Assembly (NCBI RefSeq): GCF_007859075.1
Contig: NZ_VOAK01000001.1
Coordinates: 1 to 64,000 of the forward strand
Length of the DNA stretch: 64,000 bases
Direction of reading: 5' to 3'
Origin: Gemmobacter aquaticus
Lineage (GTDB): Bacteria; Pseudomonadota; Alphaproteobacteria; Rhodobacterales; Rhodobacteraceae
Positions 40,104 to 53,884 of this stretch are shown here, in pieces; positions within the stretch are counted from its first letter, which is position 1; every line of letters starts with the position of its first letter. The position numbers were made by a program, and so were the translations under genes. The notes beneath the pieces were generated by a model, which worked only from the letters and a program-made list of their open reading frames with translations, did no database searches and had not been told where the DNA came from.

Positions 40104-40990
40104 CCTTGCGACGTGGAATTGCCGCATGCCACCTCGAGCCGGGAATCGGGAAAGCGCGCCAGCGTGCTCTCGATGCCGGCGCGGTCGAGCAGGCAGAATG
40201 CGGTGGACAGCGCGTCAGCCAGAGCGGCCTGTGGGGCCGAGACCGAAACCGTGGTCCAGCGGGCGGTTTCGCCCTGTGGCCCAAGAATATGGGGATGGCC
40301 TGCCCCGATCATGGTGCCCATGGGCGAAGAGGTCGAAAGCGCGCGGTCCGTCAGTGCGGCAAGGTCAATCCGCCTTCCCTCCGGGTCGGTGATGGCGGCG
40401 GTCCAGGCGCGTCCGTCCGGGTGCTGGCCGAGGGCTGCGATCTCGCCCATGTCGATCAGCGCGCGATCAAACCCTTCGCTGCGCAGGATGACCGCGATCC
40501 GGTCGGCTGCCCAACCCTGGGCAATGCCATTCAGCGTCAGCGCCTGTCCCCGGTCGAGCCGGATTTCGCTGGCGGATACCTGCACCCGGCCAAACCCGAT
40601 GACCGAACGCGCCGCCGAGATGTCCCCCCCGCCTGCCAGCGCACGATAGAGCGGCTGCACCGTTGGATCAAAGACGCCCCCCGTTGCCCGATGAACAGCT
40701 GCCGACAGATGCAGCACCTGCAGCAGATCGTCCTGCGGAAAGGTCAGCCGGCCATCCCGGTTCAGGCGGGTCAGTGCCGAGTCGCGGTGCAGGCTGAAGA
40801 TCGCGTCCAGCCGGGAAAGCTCGGCCTTTACCCGACGCAGGGCGTGGGCGGACTGCGCGGTGGTCGCGCCCACCAGCCGCAATCCCAGGGACGCGCCGAA
40901 TCCCGTCCCGTTCCAGACCGTCTCGGCGGCTTGGACGGGTGCGGCCAGGACGGCGGCGGTGATCGCCATGAAACGACGGCGGTTCATCAT
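40100..40990 (-). CDS. nirX: NirX, ApbE-family FAD:protein FMN transferase
   Basis: 296 residues with a twin-arginine signal (NRRRFMAITAAV) for periplasmic export. ApbE motifs RLDAIFSLHRDSALTRLN, GGVFDPTVQPL, LTLNGIAQGWAADR and APQAALADALSTAF are present. It should attach FMN covalently to NirI, its operon partner. It is a paralogue of nosX at 61637-62542. The start overlaps the nnrS stop. Confidence 0.9.
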   Translation of the reverse strand: MMNRRRFMAITAAVLAAPVQAAETVWNGTGFGASLGLRLVGATTAQSAHALRRVKAELSRLDAIFSLHRDSALTRLNRDGRLTFPQDDLLQVLHLSAAVHRATGGVFDPTVQPLYRALAGGGDISAARSVIGFGRVQVSASEIRLDRGQALTLNGIAQGWAADRIAVILRSEGFDRALIDMGEIAALGQHPDGRAWTAAITDPEGRRIDLAALTDRALSTSSPMGTMIGAGHPHILGPQGETARWTTVSVSAPQAALADALSTAFCLLDRAGIESTLARFPDSRLEVACGNSTSQG

Positions 40991-42182
40991 GGGGGGCTCC
41001 CGATTGGCGCGCGCGGCACGCGGGGCCCCCACCAGACGTGCCAGAGGTCCACAAGGTATAGCGCAAACGCCGCGATCCAAAGCGCACCTGCGATCAGAAC
41101 GGTCGGATCATGCAATCCCGGCAAGGCTGAACCCAGAAACCGGGTCAGTGCGGCGAGTGGCACCAGCGCATAGGCCAGCGCAACCCGACGCGATGCGACA
41201 AGCGGGCGCCCGGTATGCCCGAGGCTGGCCCGCGACATGACGGCGAGCGTCATGCCGCCGACCGCGCCGATACCGAGAACATGCAGTGCTGCGATCTCGG
41301 TCCCCAATCCAAGGTTTGCAAGACCCAGCAACAGAAGCCCAAGCGCGTTGATCGCGTACGACAGATGCAACGTCCACAGGATCGGTTTACCCAGGGTCCA
41401 GACCCCTTTCCAAAGCGCGACCCGGATAAGGCCGGCCACCCCGGCGACGACGGCGACCGCACCGATGATGTGGTCAGGCAAGCTGACAAGGTAGGTCATC
41501 GGCAGCGCCATCGCTGCGGCAATGGAAACTGCCGCCAATGGCATCGGGTTCTGGGGCAGGTGGGTCTCGCGCCCTGATTGCACCATTGCATTTCGAGTGA
41601 AGCCGGGAGTCACGCGCCCACCCAGGACCATGATCATGCAGCAAAGTGTTACCAGTCCCATCCGGAGCCCAGCCCATGCCGTATCCGTATGGCCCAGCCA
41701 CTCCAGATGCACCATCAGGTTTGCGATCCAGAATGCCGCAAGGAGGGCCAGAAAGATCATCTGCTGCGGCTTGGGTTTGCGGATGAGCTGGCCGAGGATC
41801 TGTGCCCCAAGGAAGGGCGCAAAGGCCAGATCGGCTGCGGCCACCGAGATCAGAGGCACATGACCAGACATCCAGACCGCGAGGCGCCCGGCAAGCCAGA
41901 TGGACCAGACCGCCGCGATGTAGCGATGTGGCGCCCCCTTCGCCCCGGTCCAGTTTGGAACAGCGGTCAGGAAAAACCCTGCCAGAGCCGCGCCACCGTA
42001 GCCAAAGATCATCTCATGCGCATGCCACAGATGTGGGGCAGGCGCCGCAGGCAGATCCAGAGATCCGCCCGCGGCCTGAACGGCAAGCCATGCTTCCCAC
42101 ACGCCCATTGCGATGACGGCATAGAGACCGGCAGCCAGAAAGAAGACCCGGAACCCTTCGGAAAAGAGGCGTTCTAGCGCAG

Positions 42183-42186
<4 letters not shown>
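40987..42186 (-). CDS. nnrS: NnrS-family haem-copper membrane protein
   Basis: 399 residues with about 12 membrane segments. LWHAHEMIFGYGGAALAGFFLTAVPNWTG is the family hallmark with likely metal-binding His. NnrS proteins protect against NO-linked stress; their exact chemistry is not settled. It sits between nirI and nirX, with 4-base overlaps at both ends. Confidence 0.92.
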
Positions 42187-46098
<3,912 letters not shown>

Positions 46099-46110
46099 TC
46101 CCTGATCTGC

Positions 46111-46142
46111 CCTCGGGCGGTGCGCCGCCCGAGGGGTCTTTC
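46111..46142 (+). terminator. Terminator or attenuator after nirS
   Basis: CCTCGGGCGG (46111-46120) pairs with CCGCCCGAGG (46125-46134) around TGCG; GGTCTTTC follows. It would favour nirS mRNA over the downstream biosynthesis genes, which lack another promoter that I can see. Confidence 0.75.
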
Positions 46143-46176
46143 AAGGTATTCTTTCAGCAAGTCGGGACAGCTAGCC

Positions 46177-46968
46177 ATGAATGACCTTTCCCATGACCGC
46201 AGCAAGGGGTGCGTGCATCTGATCGGTGCGGGGCCGGGGGCAGCGGATCTGTTGACGTTGCGGGCGCTGCGGCTGATCCAGTCGGCCGATGTCGTGGTGC
46301 ACGACCGGCTCGTTAGCCCCGAGATCATGTCGCTGGTGCCCGAAAGCTGCCGACGTCTTGATGTCGGCAAGACCTCGGGCTTTCACGCGGTGCCGCAAGA
46401 GCAGATCAACGCCATTCTCGTGGACCTCGCGCAGCAGGGACTGCGCGTTGCGCGGTTGAAGGGGGGTGATCCCCTGATCTTTGGTCGTGGCAGCGAAGAG
46501 GCCGAGGCCTGCCGTATCGCGGGCGTGCCCTTCGACTATACGCCCGGCATCACCTCGGCCCAGGGGGCCGCTTCCTCGACCGGTGTGCCGCTGACCCATC
46601 GGGGTCTTGCCAGCGGGCTGCGCTATGTGACTGGTCATCGTGCGCGCGACGCCGAGCTTGATCTCGACTGGGCCTCGCTTGCCAGCACGGACACGACGCT
46701 CGTCGTATACATGGGCGTGGCGAACATTGCCGAGATCGCGCGGCAGTTGATGGCCCATGGTCTGCCCGCTGACTTGCCGGTGCTGGCCGTCGCCTCGGCC
46801 ACCACCCCGCGCGAGATGCGGGTGCTCTCCACGCTTGCGACCATCGCCGCTGATACGTCGGATGCCCGGCCCGAAGCGCCTGTGCTGTTCATCATCGGCC
46901 ATGTCGTGTCGCTTTACCGGCCCGAGGCGGTGGCCCAGACGGGCCAAGGGATCATGGTCCATGCCTAG
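46177..46968 (+). CDS. nirE: Uroporphyrinogen-III C-methyltransferase for haem d1
   Basis: 263 residues of the SUMT family. HLIGAGPGAADLLTLRA near the N-terminus, VVHDRLV, RLKGGDPLIFGRG and ITSAQGAASSTGVPLTHR are family motifs. It makes precorrin-2, the first committed step to haem d1. The ATG at 46177 gives the normal length. Overlaps nirC by 8 bases. Confidence 0.95.
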   Translation: MNDLSHDRSKGCVHLIGAGPGAADLLTLRALRLIQSADVVVHDRLVSPEIMSLVPESCRRLDVGKTSGFHAVPQEQINAILVDLAQQGLRVARLKGGDPLIFGRGSEEAEACRIAGVPFDYTPGITSAQGAASSTGVPLTHRGLASGLRYVTGHRARDAELDLDWASLASTDTTLVVYMGVANIAEIARQLMAHGLPADLPVLAVASATTPREMRVLSTLATIAADTSDARPEAPVLFIIGHVVSLYRPEAVAQTGQGIMVHA

Positions 46969-47278
46969 CGCATTTCTCCTGATGCTCGTGCTTTCCTGCG
47001 CCCCGGCCATGGCAGATGTGCCGCCCGAGCGCGCGGTCGCGCTGAAGCATATGGTGACGCAGGACTGCGGGTCATGCCACGGGCTGACGCTGAAGGGCGG
47101 GCTTGGGCGCCCCCTGACCGCCGAGGCGCTGGCCCATGCCGAGCCCGACGGTCTGGCCACAATCATCCTCGACGGCATCCCCGGCACCGCCATGCCGCCG
47201 TGGCGCCCGCTTCTGACCGACGACGAGGCGCTGTGGATTGCCCAATACCTCCTCAAGGCCAAGGACCCTACGCAATGA
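46961..47278 (+). CDS. nirC: NirC, small periplasmic cytochrome c
   Basis: 105 residues: Sec signal (about 1-18), one haem motif CGSCH, axial Met in GTAMPPWRPLL. It probably gives electrons to NirS or helps maturation. It overlaps nirE by 8 and nirF by 4 bases. Confidence 0.92.
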   Translation: MPSAFLLMLVLSCAPAMADVPPERAVALKHMVTQDCGSCHGLTLKGGLGRPLTAEALAHAEPDGLATIILDGIPGTAMPPWRPLLTDDEALWIAQYLLKAKDPTQ

Positions 47279-48429
47279 AATGCGCGCTTGCCGCCCTTAT
47301 GATGTTCTGCCTGCCCTTTGGCGTAATGGCCCAGACGACCGGGGGTATGGCCACGGGTGATCTGGGCCTCGTGATCGAACGCGCAAGCGGAAGCCTCGTC
47401 GTTATCGACCGCTCTGATCGTGCGGCCATCGGCCGGATCGAGGGGCTGGGCGATCTGTCGCATGCCTCGCTGACCTATGGGCCGGATGAGCGCTTCGCCT
47501 ATGTCTTTGGTCGCGATGGCGGTCTCTCCAAGGTCGACATCCTTGAGCGCAAGGTGGTGGCCCGCACCATTCAGGCCGGAAACTCCATCGGCGGGGCGAT
47601 CTCGGATGATGGCCGTCTGATTGCGGTATCGAACTATGAACCCGGCGGGATCAAGGTGTTCGATGCGGACACGCTGGAGCTGGTCGCCGACATTCCCGCC
47701 GCAGGCAAGACCGTGGGCTTGGTCGATGTGCCCGGACGCCGCTTCGCCTGGGCGGTCTGGAACACGGGCGAGGTGTTTCTGGGCGACTTCTCGGGCGCAA
47801 AGCCCGTAGTGCGCATGATCGGCAACGCGGGCGCCAACCCGTTCGACGCGGTGCTGACCGACGATGCGCACACCTTTCTGGTGGGGCTGTTCGGCGAAAA
47901 GGGCGTGACAGCCTTTGACCTGTGGTCCGATGCGCCGGAGCCGCAAAAGTTCCTGACTGACTACGGCAAGACGGGTGAGGACATGCCGGTCTACAAGATG
48001 CCGCATCTGCAAAGCTGGGCCTTTACCGAAGGGCAATACGCGCTGCCCGCCGTGGGCCGACATGAGGTGCTGTGGGTCGATCGTGAAACGCAGGCGCAGG
48101 TCGCAAGCACGCCGGTGCATGGCCAGCCGGTGTTCATCATTGCACAGCCCGCCTCGCCCTTCGTCTGGGTTAACTTCGCCACGCCCCTGAACGACGTGGT
48201 GCAGGTGATCGATTCCCGCAGTCATCAGGTTGTTGCCACCCTGAACCCCGGCAAGGCGATCCTTCACATGGAGTTCGCCCCGCGCGGGGCCGAGGTCTGG
48301 ATCAGCTCGCGCGACGACAACCAGGTGCTGATCTACGACACGCGCACCCGAATGAAACTGGCCGAGGTTCCGGCCGCCGCGCCCTCGGGGATCTTCTTTA
48401 CCGCGCGCGCGCATCAGACGGGGCTTTAG
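47275..48429 (+). CDS. nirF: NirF, haem d1 maturation protein
   Basis: 384 residues with a Sec signal (about 1-20) and an eight-bladed propeller like that of NirS but without a haem c domain. NirF acts in the periplasm in a late step of haem d1 making. No lipobox is apparent. Ends 3 bases before nirDL. Confidence 0.93.
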   Translation: MKCALAALMMFCLPFGVMAQTTGGMATGDLGLVIERASGSLVVIDRSDRAAIGRIEGLGDLSHASLTYGPDERFAYVFGRDGGLSKVDILERKVVARTIQAGNSIGGAISDDGRLIAVSNYEPGGIKVFDADTLELVADIPAAGKTVGLVDVPGRRFAWAVWNTGEVFLGDFSGAKPVVRMIGNAGANPFDAVLTDDAHTFLVGLFGEKGVTAFDLWSDAPEPQKFLTDYGKTGEDMPVYKMPHLQSWAFTEGQYALPAVGRHEVLWVDRETQAQVASTPVHGQPVFIIAQPASPFVWVNFATPLNDVVQVIDSRSHQVVATLNPGKAILHMEFAPRGAEVWISSRDDNQVLIYDTRTRMKLAEVPAAAPSGIFFTARAHQTGL

Positions 48430-48432
48430 GCC

Positions 48433-49410
48433 ATGATCGGATTTGACCCTATCGACACGCGTCTTCTGGATGAATTCCAGCGCGGCTTCCCACTGGACAC
48501 GCGCCCCTTTGCGCGGATCGGCGTTGATCTGGGACTTAATGAGACCGACGTGATCGACCGGCTTGCGTGCCTTGCTGCGGCAGGTGCCGTGGCCCGCGTG
48601 GGGGCGACAGTTCGGCCAAACACGGCGGGGGCCTCAACCCTCGCGGCTCTCGCTGTGCCCGACGGCCGGATCGATGAGGTTGCAGCCCTTGTGGGCGCCG
48701 AGTCAGGCGTGAACCATTCCTACCAGCGGGAGGCAGACTGGAACCTGTGGTTCGTGGCAACCGCCGGAGATGAGCGCGCATTGGCGCAGTCACTGGCGCG
48801 CATCCGTAAGGCCACTGGACTGCGACTTCTGGATCTGCGGCTTGAGCGGGCGTTCAACATCGACCTGGGATTCCGCCTGTCGGGTCAGCAGGTGGCGATG
48901 GGGCTGCCTCACACGGCGCGACCAGAGGTGTTGCTGCCGGATGACCGGCCGCTTCTACATGCGCTGTCACAGGGGCTCGATCTGGTGCCTTCGCCCTATG
49001 CCGCACTTGCCCTTCGCCTTGGGCGCAGCGAGGCTCAGGTGCTGAACCGGATCGGCCGCCTGATTTCGGCGGGCATCATTTCCCGCATGGGCGTGATCGT
49101 CCGTCACCGCCCCCTTGGCTGGACGGCCAATGCGATGGTGGTCTGGGATCTGCCCGAGGCGCGGATCGATGCGGCCGGGCACGCGCTGGCCGGACATGCG
49201 GGCGTGACGCTGTGCTATCGCCGCCGCCGCGTGCCGGGCGTCTGGCCCTATGCACTTTATTGCATGATCCACGGAAGAAGCCGCTCCGCAACGCTTGAGG
49301 TGCTGGAGGCCGCCCGGCATTTGCCCGCCTTGCAGGGCGCGGCCCACCGCGTTCTCTTCTCCACACGCTGCTTCAAGCAATCTGGTGCCCGCCTGTCGGA
49401 GGCCGCATGA
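48433..49410 (+). CDS. nirDL: NirD-NirL fusion, sirohaem decarboxylase subunits
   Basis: 325 residues in two AsnC/Lrp-like halves (about 1-155 and 168-325). Each half starts with a helix-turn-helix-like part and ends with the alpha-beta domain: NHSYQREADWNLWFV in the first and CYRRRRVPGVWPYALYCMIHG in the second. D and L are separate genes in many species and fused in some. The protein decarboxylates sirohaem to didecarboxysirohaem together with NirG and NirH. Confidence 0.9.
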   Translation: MIGFDPIDTRLLDEFQRGFPLDTRPFARIGVDLGLNETDVIDRLACLAAAGAVARVGATVRPNTAGASTLAALAVPDGRIDEVAALVGAESGVNHSYQREADWNLWFVATAGDERALAQSLARIRKATGLRLLDLRLERAFNIDLGFRLSGQQVAMGLPHTARPEVLLPDDRPLLHALSQGLDLVPSPYAALALRLGRSEAQVLNRIGRLISAGIISRMGVIVRHRPLGWTANAMVVWDLPEARIDAAGHALAGHAGVTLCYRRRRVPGVWPYALYCMIHGRSRSATLEVLEAARHLPALQGAAHRVLFSTRCFKQSGARLSEAA

Positions 49411-49880
49411 AACGCGCACCCCTCCCCCCAGGCTCTCTCGACAACACGGACTGCAGGGTTCTGAACGCATTGCAGGATCGCCTGCCCATAGACCACAGCC
49501 CCTTTGCCGAGGTGGCCGGACCACTTGGCCTGACAGTGGACGAGCTGATCGCGCGCATCGCGCGACTGCGCGAGCTCGGTGCGATCACCCGTTTTGGGCC
49601 GTTTCTTGATGCAGCCGCGATGGGGGGGGCCTTCTGCCTCTGTGCGATCTCGGTGCCCGAGGCCCGATTTGATGAGGTCATGACTTTGGTCAATGCCCAT
49701 CCCGAGGTCGCCCATAACTATGAACGCCAGCATCACCTGAACATGTGGTTCGTCCTGGCTTGCGAAAAGCCCGAAGGAATCGCCCGGGTGGCCAAGCGGA
49801 TCGAGGCTGAGACAGGTCTTCACGTCCATCTCTTTCCGAAACTGAAAGAGTTCTTTATCGGCTTCCGGGTCACCGCATGA
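49407..49880 (+). CDS. nirG: NirG, sirohaem decarboxylase subunit
   Basis: 157 residues, AsnC-like fold. HNYERQHHLNMWFVLAC matches the D/G-type active-site strand. It starts inside the nirDL stop (4-base overlap) and overlaps nirH likewise. Assigned by order and by similarity to the first half of NirDL. Confidence 0.88.
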   Translation: MKRAPLPPGSLDNTDCRVLNALQDRLPIDHSPFAEVAGPLGLTVDELIARIARLRELGAITRFGPFLDAAAMGGAFCLCAISVPEARFDEVMTLVNAHPEVAHNYERQHHLNMWFVLACEKPEGIARVAKRIEAETGLHVHLFPKLKEFFIGFRVTA

Positions 49881-50362
49881 GTATCGACGCCATCGACCGC
49901 AAGATCATCGCCGCGACGGCAAGTGGGCTGCCGCTGGTGCCCCATCCTTTTGCCGAGGTCGCAAGCTGGATCGGGTTGCAGGAAAACGAGGTGATCGCGC
50001 GAATGACGCGCATGCAAGACGTCGGCATCATTCGCCGTATCGCGGTGGCGCCCAACCACTATGCACTTGGCATGGTCGCCAACGGCATGAGTGTCTGGGA
50101 CGTCGATGACAGTGATGCCGAGAGGCTCGGCGCGCGTGTCGGCGCGCTTGAGTGTGTCAGCCACTGTTACCTGCGCCCGCGCAGCCTGCCCCAATGGCCC
50201 TATAACCTGTTTGCCATGATTCACGGCCAGACCCGAGACGAGGTCGAACGCAAGCGGGCCGGGATTGCCGACTTGCTCGGCTCATCCTGCCGCGGTTCGG
50301 ACGTGCTTTACTCCACGCGCATCCTGAAAAAGACCGGCATGCGCCTTTCCGAGGGAGGTTGA
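49877..50362 (+). CDS. nirH: NirH, sirohaem decarboxylase subunit
   Basis: 161 residues, AsnC-like. HCYLRPRSLPQWPYNLFAMIHG is the L/H-type counterpart strand. It follows nirG with a 4-base overlap and precedes nirJ by 3 bases. Works in the sirohaem decarboxylase complex in the cytosol. Confidence 0.88.
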   Translation: MSIDAIDRKIIAATASGLPLVPHPFAEVASWIGLQENEVIARMTRMQDVGIIRRIAVAPNHYALGMVANGMSVWDVDDSDAERLGARVGALECVSHCYLRPRSLPQWPYNLFAMIHGQTRDEVERKRAGIADLLGSSCRGSDVLYSTRILKKTGMRLSEGG

Positions 50363-50365
50363 GAC

Positions 50366-51580
50366 ATGTTCCGCCTGACCCAGTACATGCGCGAGCTGGT
50401 GGCGCCCACGCCGGCGCGCCTTCGCGCCGTCGCCAGGGGCGTGAAGCCCGTGGTGATCTGGAACCTCACGCGCCGCTGCAACCTGCGTTGCCGGCATTGC
50501 TATACCACCAGCGCCGATGTGCCCTTTCCGGGCGAGTTGACCCATGAACAGGCGATGGCGGTGGTGGATGATCTGCAGAGCTTTGGCATCCCCGCCCTGA
50601 TCCTGTCGGGGGGCGAGCCGCTGAGCCGGTTCGATTTCTTCGAGATTGCCGCCCGCGCGCGCGATCTGGGCTTCCGCCACCTGTCACTTTCCACCAACGG
50701 GACCAAGGTGGCCGCACATATCGACCGTATTGCAGAACTCGGCTTCGACTATGTCGGCATCTCGCTCGACGGGATCGGGGCGATGAATGACTGGTTCCGC
50801 GGTGTCGATGGGGCCTACTTCGAGGCGCTGCAAGGTGTGCGGGCCTGCAAGGCGCGTGGCGTGAAGGTGGGCCTGCGCTTCACCATCACCGAGGACAACG
50901 CCTCGATGCTGCCCGCGATGCTTGACCTGTGCGACAATGAGGGGGTGGACAAGTTCTACCTCAGTCACCTTGTCTATGCCGGGCGCGGCGACAAGCACAG
51001 GGGAGAAGATACCGCCCACCGGTGCACGCGCGACGCAATGGATCTGCTGATCGACCGCGCATGGTCTGCCGTTTCGCAGGACCAGCCGCTGGAGATTGTG
51101 ACCGGCAATAACGACGCCGATGCCGTCTATTTCCTGCAATGGGTCGAGCGGAACTTCGATGCCGATCGTGCCGCCCATGTGCAGACGCATCTGGCTGCCT
51201 GGGGCGGAAACTCCTCGGGGCTGGGCGTCGCCAATATCGACCCACAGGGCAAGGTGCACCCCGACACCTACTGGTCCGACTATACGGTGGGTTCGGTCAA
51301 ACAGGTGCCGTTCAGCGCGCTCTGGACCGGCGATGACCGAATGCTCGCCACACTGCGCCAGCGCCCCCGCCCGCTGAAGGGCCGGTGTGGTAGCTGCGCG
51401 TTCAAGGAGATCTGCGGCGGCAACACACGCATCCGCGCGCTGCAGGTCTCGGGCGACCCTTGGGCCGAGGACCCGGCCTGCTACATGACCAATGCCGAAA
51501 TCGGGGTGGATGAGGCCGCACGGCTGGTTGTCACCCCCTTCCGTGGAAAGAGCCATGATCCGGTGCACCAGTTCTCATAA
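50366..51580 (+). CDS. nirJ: NirJ, radical SAM enzyme of haem d1 synthesis
   Basis: 404 residues. The radical SAM cluster motif CNLRCRHC (about 34-41) and the C-terminal SPASM-type Cys set [15 protein letters not shown] are visible. It replaces propionate side chains by oxo groups. GGAGG precedes the ATG. Overlaps nirN by 26 bases. Confidence 0.96.
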   Translation: MFRLTQYMRELVAPTPARLRAVARGVKPVVIWNLTRRCNLRCRHCYTTSADVPFPGELTHEQAMAVVDDLQSFGIPALILSGGEPLSRFDFFEIAARARDLGFRHLSLSTNGTKVAAHIDRIAELGFDYVGISLDGIGAMNDWFRGVDGAYFEALQGVRACKARGVKVGLRFTITEDNASMLPAMLDLCDNEGVDKFYLSHLVYAGRGDKHRGEDTAHRCTRDAMDLLIDRAWSAVSQDQPLEIVTGNNDADAVYFLQWVERNFDADRAAHVQTHLAAWGGNSSGLGVANIDPQGKVHPDTYWSDYTVGSVKQVPFSALWTGDDRMLATLRQRPRPLKGRCGSCAFKEICGGNTRIRALQVSGDPWAEDPACYMTNAEIGVDEAARLVVTPFRGKSHDPVHQFS

Positions 51581-53132
51581 CCTGCGCCTGACCGGTGCAG
51601 CGCTTGTCCTGATGGCCTGCTCAGCGGCGGCCGGGGCTGCGCCGGACGGGGCGATGATCTTTTCCGACCTTTGCGCCGCATGCCATTCTGAGACACGACT
51701 GGGCGGGACCGGGCCTGCGCTCATCCCTGAAAGTCTTGGCCGGCTGAAGGGCGAAAAGCTGCAAGCCGTGATCGCCAAGGGTCGCCCGATGACGCAGATG
51801 CCGGGCTTTGCGCAGACGCTGTCTGTGTCAGAGATCGCGGCGGTGGCAGACTATGTGTCCGCGCCGCTCGCGAAGGCGCCAGTCTGGGGAGTAGCCGAGA
51901 TCGAGGCCACGCGTAGCCTGCGCGACGACTATACCCCCACCACGGCCCCGGTTTTCATGGCCGATCCGATGAACGTGACACTGGCGGTCGAAACCGGCGA
52001 CAGCCATATCTCGGTGCTGGATGGCGATACATTTGCCGTGCTCGACCGGTTCGAGACACCCTTCGCCGTACATGGTGGCCCGAAGTTCAGCCCCGACGGG
52101 CGCTACGTCTTTGTGATGTCGCGCGATGGATGGGTGCAGAAATACGACATCTGGTCGCTGCACGAAGTGGGCCGTGCGCGCGCGGGGCTGAACAGCCGCA
52201 ATATCGCGATGAGCCACGATGGCAAATGGCTGGCAGTGGCCAACTATCTACCAAAGACGCTGACCATTCTGTCGACGTCGGATCTGTCGGTCGCAAAAGT
52301 CATCGAGGTTGAAGGGCGCGACGGCACAGCATCGCGAGTGTCGGCAGTGTATCAGGCGCCAGAGCGCAAGTCTTTTGTCCTCGCGCTCAAGGACGTGCCA
52401 GAGATCTGGGAAGTTGCAACCGATCCCGAAGCCGGACCATTTCACGATGGGTTCGTCCACAGCCACGAGGCCGGGATGGAGGAAGCGCTCGGGGCCGAAA
52501 AGGGGCTGTTCGCCCGCCGCAGGATCGCAGTGACCGCTCCGCTGGACGACTTCTTCTTCGACCCTGGCTACCGCAACCTGATCGGCGCGAACCGTGAAGG
52601 GGAAACCGGCGTCGTGGTAAACCTCGACGTCGGGCGCGAGATCGCAACTCTGCCCTTGCCGGGGATGCCTCATCTGGGATCTGGCATCTCGTGGATGCGC
52701 GACGGTCGGCGGGTCATGGCGGTGCCGCACCTGAATGAAGGCCGCATCAGCATCATCGACATGACGGACTGGAGCCTTGTGAAACGCGTGGAAACCAGCG
52801 GGCCGGGGTTCTTTTTGCGCAGTCACGAGGGCACGCCCTACCTTTGGGCCGATGTGTTTACCGGCCCCCACAAGGGCGAGATGCACCTGATCGACAAAGA
52901 GACACTCGAGGTGGTCAAGGTGATCACACCCGAGCCGGGCAAGACCGTGGCCCATACCGAATTCACCAGGGACGGCAGCCGGGCGCTGGTATCCATATGG
53001 GAAGATGACGGTGCGGTCATCGTCTTTGACACCAAAACGCAGACTGAATTGATGCGACTGCCGATGCGCAAGCCTTCGGGGAAATACAATGTCTGGAACA
53101 AGATCACCTTCGAAGATGGCACCAGCCACTGA
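51555..53132 (+). CDS. nirN: NirN, haem d1-binding cytochrome
   Basis: 525 residues: signal (about 1-28), haem c motif CAACH (about 41-45) and a NirS-like propeller. It inserts the last double bond of haem d1 or carries d1 to NirS. The start at 51555 lies inside nirJ. Closely like NirS in layout, but without nitrite reductase duty. Confidence 0.92.
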   Translation: MIRCTSSHNLRLTGAALVLMACSAAAGAAPDGAMIFSDLCAACHSETRLGGTGPALIPESLGRLKGEKLQAVIAKGRPMTQMPGFAQTLSVSEIAAVADYVSAPLAKAPVWGVAEIEATRSLRDDYTPTTAPVFMADPMNVTLAVETGDSHISVLDGDTFAVLDRFETPFAVHGGPKFSPDGRYVFVMSRDGWVQKYDIWSLHEVGRARAGLNSRNIAMSHDGKWLAVANYLPKTLTILSTSDLSVAKVIEVEGRDGTASRVSAVYQAPERKSFVLALKDVPEIWEVATDPEAGPFHDGFVHSHEAGMEEALGAEKGLFARRRIAVTAPLDDFFFDPGYRNLIGANREGETGVVVNLDVGREIATLPLPGMPHLGSGISWMRDGRRVMAVPHLNEGRISIIDMTDWSLVKRVETSGPGFFLRSHEGTPYLWADVFTGPHKGEMHLIDKETLEVVKVITPEPGKTVAHTEFTRDGSRALVSIWEDDGAVIVFDTKTQTELMRLPMRKPSGKYNVWNKITFEDGTSH

Positions 53133-53355
53133 ATCGCTATTGAAGCTTGGATTAATCCTTTGGCCCTTTGCCACAGGGGCGGTTGCGATCAACCTGTTCT
53201 TGCTTGGCCTGATCGGCGTCTCGATGGGTCTGCCTCCGGTCACGCCGATCCACGCGCTGATCTGGTCGATCCCTCTGGGCATTCCGGCGACATGGGGCTT
53301 TGCGGTCTGGATCCGCAGTCTGATCCGCGAGGCGGAAGGGCACAGCGCCCGCTGA
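53116..53355 (+). CDS. Small membrane protein, two segments, between nirN and nosC
   Basis: 79 residues with hydrophobic stretches at about 9-32 and 42-64. It overlaps the nirN end by 17 bases and stops just before an NNR-type box. I do not recognise its family. It may belong to the nir operon as an accessory protein. Confidence 0.65.
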   Translation: MAPATESLLKLGLILWPFATGAVAINLFLLGLIGVSMGLPPVTPIHALIWSIPLGIPATWGFAVWIRSLIREAEGHSAR

Positions 53356-53362
53356 ACTACCC

Positions 53363-53376
53363 TTGACGATAGTCAA
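53363..53376 (+). promoter_or_regulatory. NNR/FNR-type box upstream of the nos operon
   Basis: TTGAC-GATA-GTCAA, a perfect 5-base dyad that extends to 7 bases with the flanking CC and GG. It lies 34 bases before the nosC-like start. Confidence 0.85.
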
Positions 53377-53410
53377 GGAGAGTGGGCTGAAAACAGGGCA
53401 CCATGCAGCC

Positions 53411-53884
53411 ATGCAAAGCCTGATGCGTGTCTTCCTTGTGCTCTCGATGTCGCTCGCGCTTGCGCTTTACGGCGCGGCACTGGCGACGCCTGCAACAGGG
53501 CCGATGACAGAACTGGTCATCTGTGGCGAGGACGGGGCCGAGACGATCCGACTGGACGCCGCAGGCAACCCGGCAGAACCGACGTCCCAGTGCTGCAAGT
53601 GTCAAAGCTGTCTTGCAGCTGTCGATGCTTTTGTCCCGCAGCAAGCGTTCGCCCTAGCCGCCCCTGACCTGTCGTCCCGCACCCTGACGCTTGGTGCCGG
53701 GCACGTCCTCTGCACCGATCGCGCACTTTTTCCGATGCCTCGCGGCCCCCCGGCCGTCCCCAGTGCCAGAATGAGCCGGAATTCCATTGGCGCCGGGTCT
53801 GTCTTCGTTTCGCTTGAGTTTGGTCAAGTGAGTCGCGGGTGGATCGTGCGACCCCTCGGGCACTTCACTGAGGTCGCCCGATGA
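53411..53884 (+). CDS. nosC: NosC-like protein with Cys motif
   Basis: 157 residues with a Sec signal (about 1-26) and the cluster CCKCQSCLA (about 58-66). Its position before nosR and the CxxC pattern fit NosC of Paracoccus, which has no known function; a metal (copper) role is a guess. Its last 4 bases overlap nosR. A further FNR-like dyad lies inside the gene end. Confidence 0.7.
   Translation: MQSLMRVFLVLSMSLALALYGAALATPATGPMTELVICGEDGAETIRLDAAGNPAEPTSQCCKCQSCLAAVDAFVPQQAFALAAPDLSSRTLTLGAGHVLCTDRALFPMPRGPPAVPSARMSRNSIGAGSVFVSLEFGQVSRGWIVRPLGHFTEVAR
53813..53828 (+). promoter_or_regulatory. FNR-like dyad upstream of nosR
   Basis: CTTGA (53813-53817) and TCAAG (53824-53828) flank 6 bases, matching the TTGA-N6-TCAA core. 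It is inside the nosC-like gene, 52 bases before the nosR start, and could drive nosR separately. Confidence 0.6.

Noticed and set aside
46171-48414. 747-codon open frame opposite nirE, nirC and nirF
   Set aside because: Three well-supported genes occupy the plus strand; the antisense frame spans all of them without family likeness.
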